Notes under the pieces: generated by a model
What the model was told of the DNA's origin: nothing
What the model saw: only the letters and a program-made list of their open reading frames with translations
Databases searched by the model: none
Source of the DNA: Akkermansiaceae bacterium UBA4145
GTDB lineage: Bacteria; Verrucomicrobiota; Verrucomicrobiia; Verrucomicrobiales; Akkermansiaceae
Direction of reading: 5' to 3'
Length of the DNA: 9,223 nt
NCBI GenBank assembly: GCA_002380675.1
Contig: DFWB01000143.1
Location: 1-9,223 of the forward strand
Position numbers and translations under genes: made by a program
Shown here: piece after piece, positions 1 to 6,717 of the stretch
How the letters are laid out: the number at the start of each line of letters is the position of its first letter
Numbering within the stretch: the first letter of the stretch is position 1

Positions 1-1
1 G

Positions 2-91
2 ACGTGGGCGTGGGTTTCCTTTGGTTCTGCCATGGTGTTCGTTGTCTTATATGTGGCACTCATTTGGCTTGGGGTCATATCAGAACTTTAG
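2..91 (+). CDS. C-terminal end of a small membrane protein (partial, 5' end outside window)
   Basis: Reading from base 2, an open frame runs to a TAG at 89-91 and encodes 29 residues, starting TWAWVSFGSAM and ending VALIWLGVISEL. The stretch is almost wholly hydrophobic and looks like a last transmembrane helix. Its stop overlaps by one base the GTG start of the next gene (TAGTG), the usual sign of two translationally coupled genes, which supports this frame being real. By feel the helix resembles the C-terminal helix of CD225/dispanin or TM2-type small membrane proteins, which often accompany DUF2752 genes; this is inference from very few residues. Nothing can be said about the rest of the protein. 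Confidence 0.55.
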   Translation, partial: TWAWVSFGSAMVFVVLYVALIWLGVISEL

Positions 92-504
92 TGAGCGCGC
101 GGCTGATCGTTGTTCTTGGTTTCGCAGTCGTGGGATTGCTCGCGATTCTCCATCTTAAGGAGAATGATCCTGAAACTGACGGAACCTTTCTCCCTCCCTG
201 CTCCTTTCACGAGGTGACCGGGTTGCACTGTCCCGGGTGCGGGGGCACGCGGGCCGGTCATGCTTTGGCCAACTTTCGACTCGGTGACGCATTTAAAAAG
301 AATGCTCTACTGGTTGTCCTTCTGCCCTTTCTGGTTGTTGGAATTGGATTGGAAGGAGCTGCCTGGTTGAAAGGCCCGAGTTACCGGGGGCCGCGAGTCA
401 GGTTGCCAGGGGGGCTCGCCTGGTGGCTGCCCGGGGTCATTGTTGGCTTCTGGATTCTGCGCAATGTGCCGATGTGGCCCTTTGATTTGCTGGCGCCACG
501 CTGA
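91..504 (+). CDS. DUF2752 family small membrane protein
   Basis: The 137-residue product carries the DUF2752 signature: a Cys at about residue 37, then TGLHCPGCGGTRA at 44-56 (Cys 47 and 50), followed by a short amphipathic piece and a hydrophobic helix. Predicted membrane segments are at about 4-20, 72-89 and 110-126, and the C-terminus LRNVPMWPFDLLAP is typical of the family. The biochemical role is unknown; the CPGCG motif could bind metal or be redox active, which is inference. An open frame extends upstream to a GTG at base 4, but the GTG at 91 is preferred because it overlaps the stop of the upstream membrane gene and gives a product that begins with a helix, at normal family length. 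No Shine-Dalgarno precedes it, so translation is probably coupled. It converges on ribE with a 15-base gap. Confidence 0.85.
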   Translation: MSARLIVVLGFAVVGLLAILHLKENDPETDGTFLPPCSFHEVTGLHCPGCGGTRAGHALANFRLGDAFKKNALLVVLLPFLVVGIGLEGAAWLKGPSYRGPRVRLPGGLAWWLPGVIVGFWILRNVPMWPFDLLAPR

Positions 505-519
505 ACGTTACCCTCAGGA

Positions 520-1110
520 CTAACGCTTGTCCCGGGCGAGGCCCTCGACGTACTTGGCGAGAAGATCGGCCTCCAGGTTCACTTTTTGTCCGGCGCAGGC
601 GGACTGCAGGTTGGTGGCCCGAAAGGTATGCGGAGTAATCCAGAAGAGGGCAGAGTCCGGGAGAAGTTCAGCGATGGTAAGTGAGATGCCGTCCACTGCG
701 AGGGAGCCACGAGAGATGCAGTAGCGGTAGACCTCGTGCGGAAGCTGGACTTCGTAACGATGATCCTGCCCCTTGGTGGACAGGTCGTTGATGACCCCAG
801 TGGCGTCGACGTGTCCTTGGACAAAGTGTCCTCCTAGACGGTCATTGGCACGGAGAGCTCGCTCGAGGTTGACTAGTGCGCCGGGTTTCAGGGAGCCCAA
901 CGAGGTGACATCGAGGGTCTGGGTCAGGATGTCGAAGGCCAGGGACTTCTCGGATTGCTCCACCACGGTGAGACAGCATCCGTTGATGGCCACGCTATCT
1001 CCCCGGGCAGTTTCGGCCGAAAACGGCACTTCAATGGTAAGGCGAGCCTGTTCGCCCCGTGGCTCCAGTGAAATGGTGCGTCCGGTAGATTCTATAAGTC
1101 CGGTAAACAT
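520..1110 (-). CDS. ribE: Riboflavin synthase, alpha subunit
   Basis: Cytosolic enzyme for the last step of riboflavin synthesis: two molecules of 6,7-dimethyl-8-ribityllumazine are converted to riboflavin plus a pyrimidinedione that is recycled. The 196 residues match the usual length and show the family's two lumazine-binding barrels in tandem. The first begins MFTGLIE and holds VAINGCCLTVV at 40-50. The second holds GGHFVQGHVDATG at 93-105 and SLAVDGISLTIAE at 136-148, mirroring the first. The C-terminal VNLEADLLAKYVE matches the trimerisation helix region. The ATG lies 6 bases after the stop of the upstream antiporter gene and has no Shine-Dalgarno, so it is probably translated by coupling from the antiporter message. 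No FMN riboswitch is seen before it and no other rib gene is nearby. Some genomes call this gene ribC. Confidence 0.96.
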   Translation of the reverse strand: MFTGLIESTGRTISLEPRGEQARLTIEVPFSAETARGDSVAINGCCLTVVEQSEKSLAFDILTQTLDVTSLGSLKPGALVNLERALRANDRLGGHFVQGHVDATGVINDLSTKGQDHRYEVQLPHEVYRYCISRGSLAVDGISLTIAELLPDSALFWITPHTFRATNLQSACAGQKVNLEADLLAKYVEGLARDKR

Positions 1111-1116
1111 GGTTGG

Positions 1117-2748
1117 CTACAGGAGCATGTAGGCGGCGCCAACGATGATGGTGGGGATCATCGCTGCCAGGGCCAGCTTGGCCGGGGAGACTCCACCCTT
1201 GAAGAAACGTCCCAGGATAGCCTGTCCGGCGGGGTTGGGAGCATTCGCTATCACAGTCAGGCCGCCTCCGGTCACCGCTCCGGCGACAACCGCATACTTT
1301 GCGGCATCTGCTAGCTGGGGAGCCTGAGAGGCCAGGTAGGTTACCGCGGCATTATCGTTAAAGGCGGTGAGAACGGTGGCTCCGACCATAAGGACCCACT
1401 CATTGTCAAAGGTGGTAAGGAGGAGTTCGATCCACCATCCCTGGCAGCCACCATGGATGACAAGGCCTGCCAGAAAGCAGCCGACCAGGAGCGGGGTGCG
1501 CATCTTGACGTCGTTCTGGTGATGACCTGTGCCCTCTGAGAAGCCGAGCAGGATGAGGAACCCGCCAAGGAAAAGAGGTGGGTAATGCGCCATGAAGACG
1601 GTCCACCCAAGAAAAAGCAGGTGAATGGCGGTAATGATGGGAGGAATTGGGTCCTCTCGTTCTTCCCAGCGCGGGGGCTGATTTGGGTCGTGCTGGATCG
1701 TGGGGCCGGCGAGGGCCGCGAAGCGCCGGCGGAAGAAGGCAAAATAGAGAACGTTGGAGAGGAGAATTCCGATGACGGCCTTCCAGCCGAACTGGGTCAT
1801 CATGAAGCCCATGCCCCAGTCCCACCGCTCGGCGACCATCAGAACAGGGGGCGCAGCAAAGTGAGTCAAGGTTCCGCCAACGGACACATTGACGAAGAGA
1901 AGACCCAAGGTGGCATAGGCAAAGGTCGGGCTTGGGGAGAGAGAGTAGAAGCGCTTTGCGAGGAGAAGAGCGGCAATCGTCATTGCGGCCGGTTCGGTAA
2001 TGAAGGATCCAAGCAGTGGTGTTAGAGTAAGAGTTGAGAACCACCAAGCTGCCGGAGTTCCTCCGAAGAGCTGGGCGACCTTGTTCACACAGGCTTCGGC
2101 AAGAACTATGATGGGTCTGGTCGCCGCAATGGCCATGATCACTACGACGAAAAGAGGCTCGGTGTAGTTCACATCATAGCCCAGATAATTCTGGAGTTCC
2201 GTCACTCCATGCATAAAGCCGTCACCGGGTGCGATCCCGTGACACCACAGGACCGCGCCGGCAAGAGCGATCACCCAGATGCCAAAGACCGCTTCAACCT
2301 CACCGAGGGTGTGAAAGAACCAGGCTCGGAACGAGACATCGTCTTTGGCGTCGTCCTCGGGTTTGTCCACCGCCCTCCGTTTGTTTTCTTCAATACTCTT
2401 CCGGTGTCTATCTTCATGGGCGTGCGCCATTTCCTTGAAGACTCCCGAGAGAAAGGTGTGGAGGATCGCACAGGCGAATATGATCGTGGCGATCAGGTTG
2501 AAGTAATTCTGAGCAACAGCCCTTTTTTTGAGCTTCTCCCAGAGAGTTCCGCCTTCTCCCTCGAATGCTTCATGTTTGGGATCTGTGTAGGCAGGTAGAG
2601 GAAGGGGAAAGTGTGCGTGCTGTTCCTTGCGGAGATTCCATTCTCCGCCCTTGGAGTAAGCGGGTTCCTTGTCGCCGGCAGCTGATGCACCAGAGATTCC
2701 ACAGATAAGGAGGAGAATAAGCTGAAGGGAGAAGCGTATCCGGGCCAT
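1117..2748 (-). CDS. Putative Na+/H+ antiporter, ion-transporter-superfamily type, with N-terminal signal-like segment
   Basis: A 543-residue polytopic membrane protein. Residues 1-24 form a signal-like segment ending in ASA-A; then comes a polar region (25-80), a helix at about 82-103, a highly charged His-containing loop (about 105-140), and roughly ten further hydrophobic segments to the C-terminus. Recognisable elements are SFITEPAAMT (248-257), NVSVGGTLTHFAAPPVL (287-303), TAFNDNAAVTYL (461-472) and NAPNPAGQ (502-509). The paired half-motifs, with acidic residues and Asn/Pro breaks in helices, resemble NhaD and other ion-transporter-superfamily carriers. The best match I know is the 'putative Na+/H+ antiporter' family (Pfam Na_H_antiport_3), found in Chlamydiae and other phyla. 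Sodium/proton exchange is thus inferred; substrate is unproven. The start is the first ATG, immediately before the signal-like segment, with no clear Shine-Dalgarno. It is the first gene of a unit with ribE. Confidence 0.82.
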   Translation of the reverse strand: MARIRFSLQLILLLICGISGASAAGDKEPAYSKGGEWNLRKEQHAHFPLPLPAYTDPKHEAFEGEGGTLWEKLKKRAVAQNYFNLIATIIFACAILHTFLSGVFKEMAHAHEDRHRKSIEENKRRAVDKPEDDAKDDVSFRAWFFHTLGEVEAVFGIWVIALAGAVLWCHGIAPGDGFMHGVTELQNYLGYDVNYTEPLFVVVIMAIAATRPIIVLAEACVNKVAQLFGGTPAAWWFSTLTLTPLLGSFITEPAAMTIAALLLAKRFYSLSPSPTFAYATLGLLFVNVSVGGTLTHFAAPPVLMVAERWDWGMGFMMTQFGWKAVIGILLSNVLYFAFFRRRFAALAGPTIQHDPNQPPRWEEREDPIPPIITAIHLLFLGWTVFMAHYPPLFLGGFLILLGFSEGTGHHQNDVKMRTPLLVGCFLAGLVIHGGCQGWWIELLLTTFDNEWVLMVGATVLTAFNDNAAVTYLASQAPQLADAAKYAVVAGAVTGGGLTVIANAPNPAGQAILGRFFKGGVSPAKLALAAMIPTIIVGAAYMLL

Positions 2749-2836
2749 TGCTCAGGGGGATTCTATGGGATGACGGGTCAGGAGCAATGACAATTGGGTG
2801 GCTTGATTGATCCAGTTTTGCGGGTAAGCTCTCCTC
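2749..2836. promoter_or_regulatory. Divergent promoter region between antiporter and thioredoxin-like lipoprotein genes
   Basis: These 88 bases separate two divergent starts and must hold the promoters of both units unless transcription enters from elsewhere. For the minus strand a possible pair is TTGCTC (2782-2787) and TAGAAT (2760-2765) spaced by 16 bases; the -10 is good and the -35 poor. It would place the transcript start only a few bases before the antiporter ATG, consistent with the missing Shine-Dalgarno. On the plus strand, TTGATT near 2804-2809 followed after 16 bases by TAAGCT is a weaker candidate. No clear operator palindrome is seen. Confidence 0.3.
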
Positions 2837-3784
2837 GTGATCTGGAGGGTAATACCATTGGCAGCGGCCGTGCTGGCAGTGGCCGGCAGCTCCTGTAGCA
2901 GGATTGAGCGCTTAGCCGGCCCCAAACCCGGCGCGAACTCCCCGGACGCTCTTCGCGTACCTGCATTTCTTCGCGCGGGTGGCCGTTCGGGAAATTCGGG
3001 GGTCAGGGTGACACTTGATGACTCTTCGGAGCTTAGTGGTGAAGTAACCGATCGAATTAAGGAGCGTGAGGAGGACCTGATGTGGACCGACCCCGATAAC
3101 CCCGAAAAGAGCATGGAAGGGATGGAAGAGGTTATGGTGGACAAGGGGCGCGAGGGCCCATGGTTTGTCAGCTATTCCAAGGCTCGAAGGGCAGCGATGC
3201 GCTCCGGAAAGCCCATTCTCGTGTGGTTCACCGATACCCAGTTCAGCCCCCTGTGCCGCTCGCTCGATAGCGAGGTGTTCTCCAAGGGTGCCTTCAGCGA
3301 ATGGGCCAAGGGAGCCTTAGTGCGTCTCCGTCTGGATTTTAACGTCAAGGGAGTGAGTGGAGGACAGGGTCAATCAGCGATGGACGACAAGATTCGAAAA
3401 GAAAACTATCTGGAGGAGCTTAAGCGCCGCTACAAGGTGCAGGGCTTCCCCACGGTGCTCTTGCTGACCCCGGACGGCAAGGTTGCAGCGCGCTATCGCG
3501 GATATCGTAAAAGTTATTTCGATTTCTACGAGGGCCGTCTCAGAAATGATACTGGGAAGGCTGTCGATCTTCACGGGGAATGGCGCCAGTCGATGGCGGG
3601 CAGGGGATACCGGGAGTGGACGGATCAGGAAGGGCGCAAGGTTTTTGCGAAGCTGACCCGCTACAAGTCGGGGCAGTTGATTTTGGTGGAGCCAGATGGA
3701 AGAAATATCAGGGCCAAAGAGAGCCGACTTTCGGATGGGGATCGGGCCTGGATCGCCTCGGAGCGGGCGAAAAGGGATAATTAG
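2837..3784 (+). CDS. Lipoprotein with thioredoxin-like fold (SPLC instead of CxxC) and C-terminal SHD1 domain
   Basis: The 315-residue product starts with a basic residue and a hydrophobic run, then AVAGSSC, a plausible though imperfect lipobox with Cys 20, so it is probably a lipid-anchored envelope protein. A low-complexity linker (about 25-105) follows. Residues about 107-235 look like a thioredoxin fold: KPILVWFTD beta strand, FSPLCRSLDSEVF at 136-148 where WCxxCK normally stands, and VQGFPTVLLL at 201-210 with the cis-proline Pro 205. Residues about 258-311 (REWTDQEGRKVFAKL...DGDRAWI) match the SHD1 domain common in planctomycetes and verrucomicrobia. The first active-site Cys is Ser 137; only Cys 140 remains, so normal disulfide exchange is unlikely. 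The GTG start is chosen because it alone yields the signal peptide; no Shine-Dalgarno is present. Precise function is unknown. trxB follows after 81 bases. Confidence 0.8.
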   Translation: MIWRVIPLAAAVLAVAGSSCSRIERLAGPKPGANSPDALRVPAFLRAGGRSGNSGVRVTLDDSSELSGEVTDRIKEREEDLMWTDPDNPEKSMEGMEEVMVDKGREGPWFVSYSKARRAAMRSGKPILVWFTDTQFSPLCRSLDSEVFSKGAFSEWAKGALVRLRLDFNVKGVSGGQGQSAMDDKIRKENYLEELKRRYKVQGFPTVLLLTPDGKVAARYRGYRKSYFDFYEGRLRNDTGKAVDLHGEWRQSMAGRGYREWTDQEGRKVFAKLTRYKSGQLILVEPDGRNIRAKESRLSDGDRAWIASERAKRDN

Positions 3785-3865
3785 GTAGATTTCAGATTGG
3801 TTATTCTGCTTCTCCTCGATCAGAGTCGTCGCAGTTCGCAACACCTAGAACGACTACGAGATTTT

Positions 3866-4792
3866 ATGGAAGACGTTATTATTATCGGAACCGGCTGTGC
3901 AGGATGGACCGCGGCGATTTATACCGCCCGGGCTAACCTTGAGCCGCTTGTCCTTGCAGGAGAGCAGATTGGAGGGCAGCTCACGACCACCAGTGAGGTC
4001 GAGAATTACCCGGGATTCCCGGAGGGTGTCGATGGTCCTACCCTGATGTTCAACATGCAGCAGCAAGCCGAGCGGTTCGGAGCCAAAATTGTCTACAAGA
4101 CTGTCGATCTGGTCGAGAAGGCTGAAGACGGCTCATTCGTGGTTCGTTGTGGGGAGGAGAGCTTACAGGCTCGAACCGTCATCGTGGCCACAGGAGCGCG
4201 GCCCCGGTTGTTGGGGTTGCCCAATGAGGAAAATGGAAAAAATGGCCTGACCACGTGCGCCACCTGTGATGGTGCCTTCTACCGAGATATGCCGGTAGCA
4301 GTTATTGGTGGAGGCGACTCAGCCTGCGAAGAGGCTACCTTCCTGACAAGGTTTGCGACCAAGGTGTATCTTGTTCATCGTCGGGGTGAGCTGCGCGCGT
4401 CAAAAATTATGGCCGAAAGGGCCCTTGCTCACGAGAAAGTGGAGGCGGTCTGGAATACGGAGCTCACTGCCTATCATCCCGGCGACGATGGAAAAATGGA
4501 CTCAGTGAGCATTCGTAATCGTGAAACCGGCGAAGAGGGCTCCTTGAAGGTCAAAGGGGTATTTATCGCGATCGGGCACATTCCCAACAGCGGATTCCTG
4601 AACGGACTGGCGGATCTTGATGGGGACGGGTATATCCTGCAGACGCCAGGGCGAACAGCGACCCGCACGCCAGGGCTCTTTGCTGCAGGAGACGTGGCAG
4701 ATCACTTTTACCGTCAGGCAATTACCGCTGCAGGGCAGGGTTGTGCAGCAGCGCTTGAGGCTGAACGCTACCTCGCCGATCAAGAGAGCTGA
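3866..4792 (+). CDS. trxB: Thioredoxin reductase (NADPH)
   Basis: Cytosolic flavoenzyme that passes electrons from NADPH through FAD and a redox-active disulfide to thioredoxin. The 308-residue product has the standard length and layout: FAD-binding DVIIIGTGCAG at 3-13, GGQLTTTSEVENYPGF at 37-51, ATGARPR at 108-114, the catalytic CATC at 131-134, the NADPH site GGGDSACEEA at 148-157 with HRR at 171-173, and the C-terminal FAD motif LFAAGDVAD followed by RQAITAAGQGCAAA. The ATG at 3866 is chosen over an in-frame start 23 codons earlier because the family normally begins a few residues before the DVIIIG strand. Only a weak GAG precedes it. In the first glycine motif Pro of the usual GSGPAG is Cys 11. 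It may be cotranscribed with the lipoprotein upstream; the 81-base gap could also hold its own promoter, but I see no clear one. Confidence 0.96.
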   Translation: MEDVIIIGTGCAGWTAAIYTARANLEPLVLAGEQIGGQLTTTSEVENYPGFPEGVDGPTLMFNMQQQAERFGAKIVYKTVDLVEKAEDGSFVVRCGEESLQARTVIVATGARPRLLGLPNEENGKNGLTTCATCDGAFYRDMPVAVIGGGDSACEEATFLTRFATKVYLVHRRGELRASKIMAERALAHEKVEAVWNTELTAYHPGDDGKMDSVSIRNRETGEEGSLKVKGVFIAIGHIPNSGFLNGLADLDGDGYILQTPGRTATRTPGLFAAGDVADHFYRQAITAAGQGCAAALEAERYLADQES

Positions 4793-4830
4793 GAAACAGG
4801 GACTTATTTGCCAATCCGAGGAACTATCCT

Positions 4831-4854
4831 GCGGAAATGGCTCGTTTTTTCCGC
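4831..4854 (+). terminator. Hairpin after trxB, possible terminator
   Basis: A perfect 7-base inverted repeat, GCGGAAA (4831-4837) and TTTCCGC (4848-4854), encloses a 10-base loop 38 bases after the trxB stop. There is no T tract after the stem; the T run lies in the loop and 3' arm, so intrinsic termination would be weak. It may instead be a 3'-end stabilising or attenuating hairpin. Confidence 0.4.
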
Positions 4855-4970
4855 CATGAAACTTACCGGGGATGGTGATCAGGCCCGGGAACAGTCTCGC
4901 TCGTCGATCAGGCTCCGAAAGTAGTGACAGATGGAGGAATCGCGGGCATCATCCGCACAGCCAAACTAAT
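4855..4970 (+). other. Leader before the GspE/PilB gene, no recognised element
   Basis: Together with the hairpin this is the longest gene-free stretch. It contains an alternative in-frame ATG at 4872 (33 codons before the chosen start), an 8-base direct repeat GATCAGGC at 4877-4884 and 4906-4913, and a weak 4-base-pair hairpin (GCGG 4942-4945, CCGC 4953-4956) just before the chosen ATG. I find no convincing promoter hexamers and no match to riboswitch cores I know. A promoter for the ATPase/platform pair is expected here. Confidence 0.3.
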
Positions 4971-6692
4971 ATGACAGAGTTGCTCATCGCTCCCGCCCGG
5001 AACACAGGATGCAGTGATATCGATCTTCTTTCAGAGGTGATCGTTGCTGCGGCAGCAGGGCAGCGTAGTCCCTTGGACGATATTCTCGATACCGAGATGG
5101 TCGATGAAGAGCCTTACATGAAGACTCTTGCGAATTCGTTAGGGCTTCACTGGCTGGAAGATATTCCCTCTCCTTCCGAGGCGCTTCCTCTCAGAAAGGT
5201 GTGTGGTCCACAGGTTGCTTTGAGGCATCGCATTCTTCCCGTCGAATTTGAGGGCAGTGATGAGCACGGAACCCGCCGATTGGTGATCGCTACCTACGAT
5301 CCCTTCAATATCGCAGCGCGTCAGGCTGCGGTTCAAGCAGTCGAGATACCAATCACGTGGAGGATGGCATCGCGCCGACGGGTTCATGATGGGTTGCGGC
5401 GCCTCTACGGGGTAGGCGCTGATACCTTTGAACAGATTCTTGAGGGGAGAGACCTTGATTATGACAATCTCGAGCAGGGGGACGAGGCCAGTGTCATTGA
5501 TGAGGATGAGGATGAGGAGGCCAGTGTCGTGAAGTTCGTCAACCAGATTATCCGGGAAGCTCTTGAGCAAAGAGCCACGGATATTCACGTCGAGCCCCTA
5601 TCTGATAATCTTCGTATTCGCTATCGAGTCGATGGAGTCCTGCTCGACATTGCGGTCCCTGAGAACATCAAGGCTCTTCAGAGCTCGGTGATTGCCCGAC
5701 TCAAGATCATGTCGCGACTGGATATCGCAGAACGGCGGCTTCCTCAGGACGGTCGTATCAATCTGTCCTTCGAAGGTTCGGGAATCGATGTGAGGGTGGC
5801 GACGGTGCCTACCGTGGAGGGAGAAAGTGTCAGTCTCCGTTTGCTGAACCAGCAAAAGTTCAACATCGGAATGCTCTCGATGGAGCCTAGTGTGCAGGAG
5901 AAAATTGAGCGCCTTCTCGGGCTTTCCAACGGAATCATCCTGATCACAGGTCCAACCGGTTCGGGAAAGTCAACGAGCCTCTATTCCTTCCTTTCGGAGG
6001 TGAATGCCCCTGAGACCAGGATCGTGACGATCGAGGACCCTGTGGAGAACAAGCTCGATGGCGTGATGCAGATTGCGGTCAAGTCCGAGATCGGTTTGAC
6101 CTTCGCCAGCGGACTGCGCTCCATATTACGGGCAGACCCGGATATCGTAATGATTGGTGAGATTCGTGACCTGGAGACTGCTGAGATTGCGATCCGGGCC
6201 TCGCTGACTGGTCACTTGGTTTTTAGTACGCTCCATACCAACGACGCTCTCGGGGGAATTGGTCGTCTGACTGACATGGGCGTTGAGCCCTTCCTCCTGT
6301 CGGCTGCGGTGAGGGCGTTTCTTGCCCAGAGACTGGTGCGGCGCTTGTGTGAAACATGTCGTCGCCAGGCAACAATATCAGATAAGGATAAGGAGGAGCT
6401 GGGAATCCCTCTCGATCTCGAGGGGACGCCCTACGAAGCTGTTGGCTGCGATCATTGTCGTGGCACCGGGTTTTCAGGCCGGCTTGCGATTTACGAAATT
6501 GCCCTGCTCACCGTTCCCATGCAGGAGCTAATCGCGCATGGAGCCCCAGCCAGCGAAGTGAAAGCGCTGGCCATGGAGGAAGGCTATGTGCCGATGAGGG
6601 AGTACGGCTGGAGGAAAGTGATGCAGGGTGAGACCACGATTGAGGAAGTGATATCAGTCACCAGTTCTGACCTTGGTGGAGAATCCGAGTAG
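4971..6692 (+). CDS. gspE: GspE/PilB-type assembly ATPase (type II secretion or type IV pilus)
   Basis: Hexameric cytoplasmic ATPase that powers pilin or pseudopilin polymerisation through the inner-membrane platform protein encoded next. The 573 residues comprise an N-terminal MshEN/T2SSE-N-like region (about 18-150), an acidic linker (VIDEDEDEE, about 175-183), the N2 domain VVKFVNQIIREALEQRATDIHVEP, and the RecA-like core. That core has Walker A GPTGSGKST at 327-335, Asp box IVTIEDPVE at 351-359, Walker B ADPDIVMIGEIRD at 388-400 and His box LTGHLVFSTLHTND at 412-425. A zinc-type tetracysteine follows (Cys 460, 463, 493, 496). These features mark an assembly ATPase rather than PilT. Length favours PilB; gspE is used only as a family label. 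The ATG at 4971 is preferred over 4872, which would add 33 polar residues without family character; neither has a good Shine-Dalgarno, so the start is uncertain. Confidence 0.93.
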   Translation: MTELLIAPARNTGCSDIDLLSEVIVAAAAGQRSPLDDILDTEMVDEEPYMKTLANSLGLHWLEDIPSPSEALPLRKVCGPQVALRHRILPVEFEGSDEHGTRRLVIATYDPFNIAARQAAVQAVEIPITWRMASRRRVHDGLRRLYGVGADTFEQILEGRDLDYDNLEQGDEASVIDEDEDEEASVVKFVNQIIREALEQRATDIHVEPLSDNLRIRYRVDGVLLDIAVPENIKALQSSVIARLKIMSRLDIAERRLPQDGRINLSFEGSGIDVRVATVPTVEGESVSLRLLNQQKFNIGMLSMEPSVQEKIERLLGLSNGIILITGPTGSGKSTSLYSFLSEVNAPETRIVTIEDPVENKLDGVMQIAVKSEIGLTFASGLRSILRADPDIVMIGEIRDLETAEIAIRASLTGHLVFSTLHTNDALGGIGRLTDMGVEPFLLSAAVRAFLAQRLVRRLCETCRRQATISDKDKEELGIPLDLEGTPYEAVGCDHCRGTGFSGRLAIYEIALLTVPMQELIAHGAPASEVKALAMEEGYVPMREYGWRKVMQGETTIEEVISVTSSDLGGESE

Positions 6693-6709
6693 CAGGTCGC
6701 AAATTTCAT

Positions 6710-6713
6710 AGGA
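6710..6713 (+). promoter_or_regulatory. Ribosome binding site of the GspF/PilC gene
   Basis: AGGA stands 4 bases before the ATG at 6718. It is short, but it is the clearest Shine-Dalgarno in the window and supports this start. Confidence 0.5.
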
Positions 6714-6717
6714 CACC

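Noticed and set aside
4..90. Longer DUF2752 frame starting with GTG at base 4
   Set aside because: The extra 29 residues lack family character, and another frame across the same bases encodes a transmembrane C-terminus ending in a TAG that overlaps the GTG at 91.
506..525. Weak hairpin CGTTA/TAACG between the convergent DUF2752 and ribE genes
   Set aside because: Only 5 base pairs with a 10-base loop and no T tract; too weak to call a terminator.
1406..2047. Long overlapping frames on both strands inside the antiporter gene
   Set aside because: They lack domain-like sequence and lie fully within a strongly recognised gene; they are by-products of its codon use.
3374..3844. 156-codon minus-strand frame opposite the end of the lipoprotein gene
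   Set aside because: No recognisable motifs, and the plus strand encodes clear thioredoxin-like and SHD1 sequence across most of it.
3876..3904. Cys in the first glycine motif of thioredoxin reductase (GTGCAG rather than GSGPAG)
   Set aside because: The glycines are intact and I recall similar variants in other bacterial reductases, so it is probably a lineage feature, not a defect.
4877..4913. Direct repeat GATCAGGC twice, 29 bases apart, before the ATPase gene
   Set aside because: Eight bases in a two-copy repeat can arise by chance and there is no third copy or palindrome to suggest an operator.
4872..4970. 33-codon N-terminal extension of the GspE/PilB ATPase
   Set aside because: Polar, Arg/Ser/His-rich residues without family character; the ATG at 4971 lies closer to the domain start. 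Not excluded.
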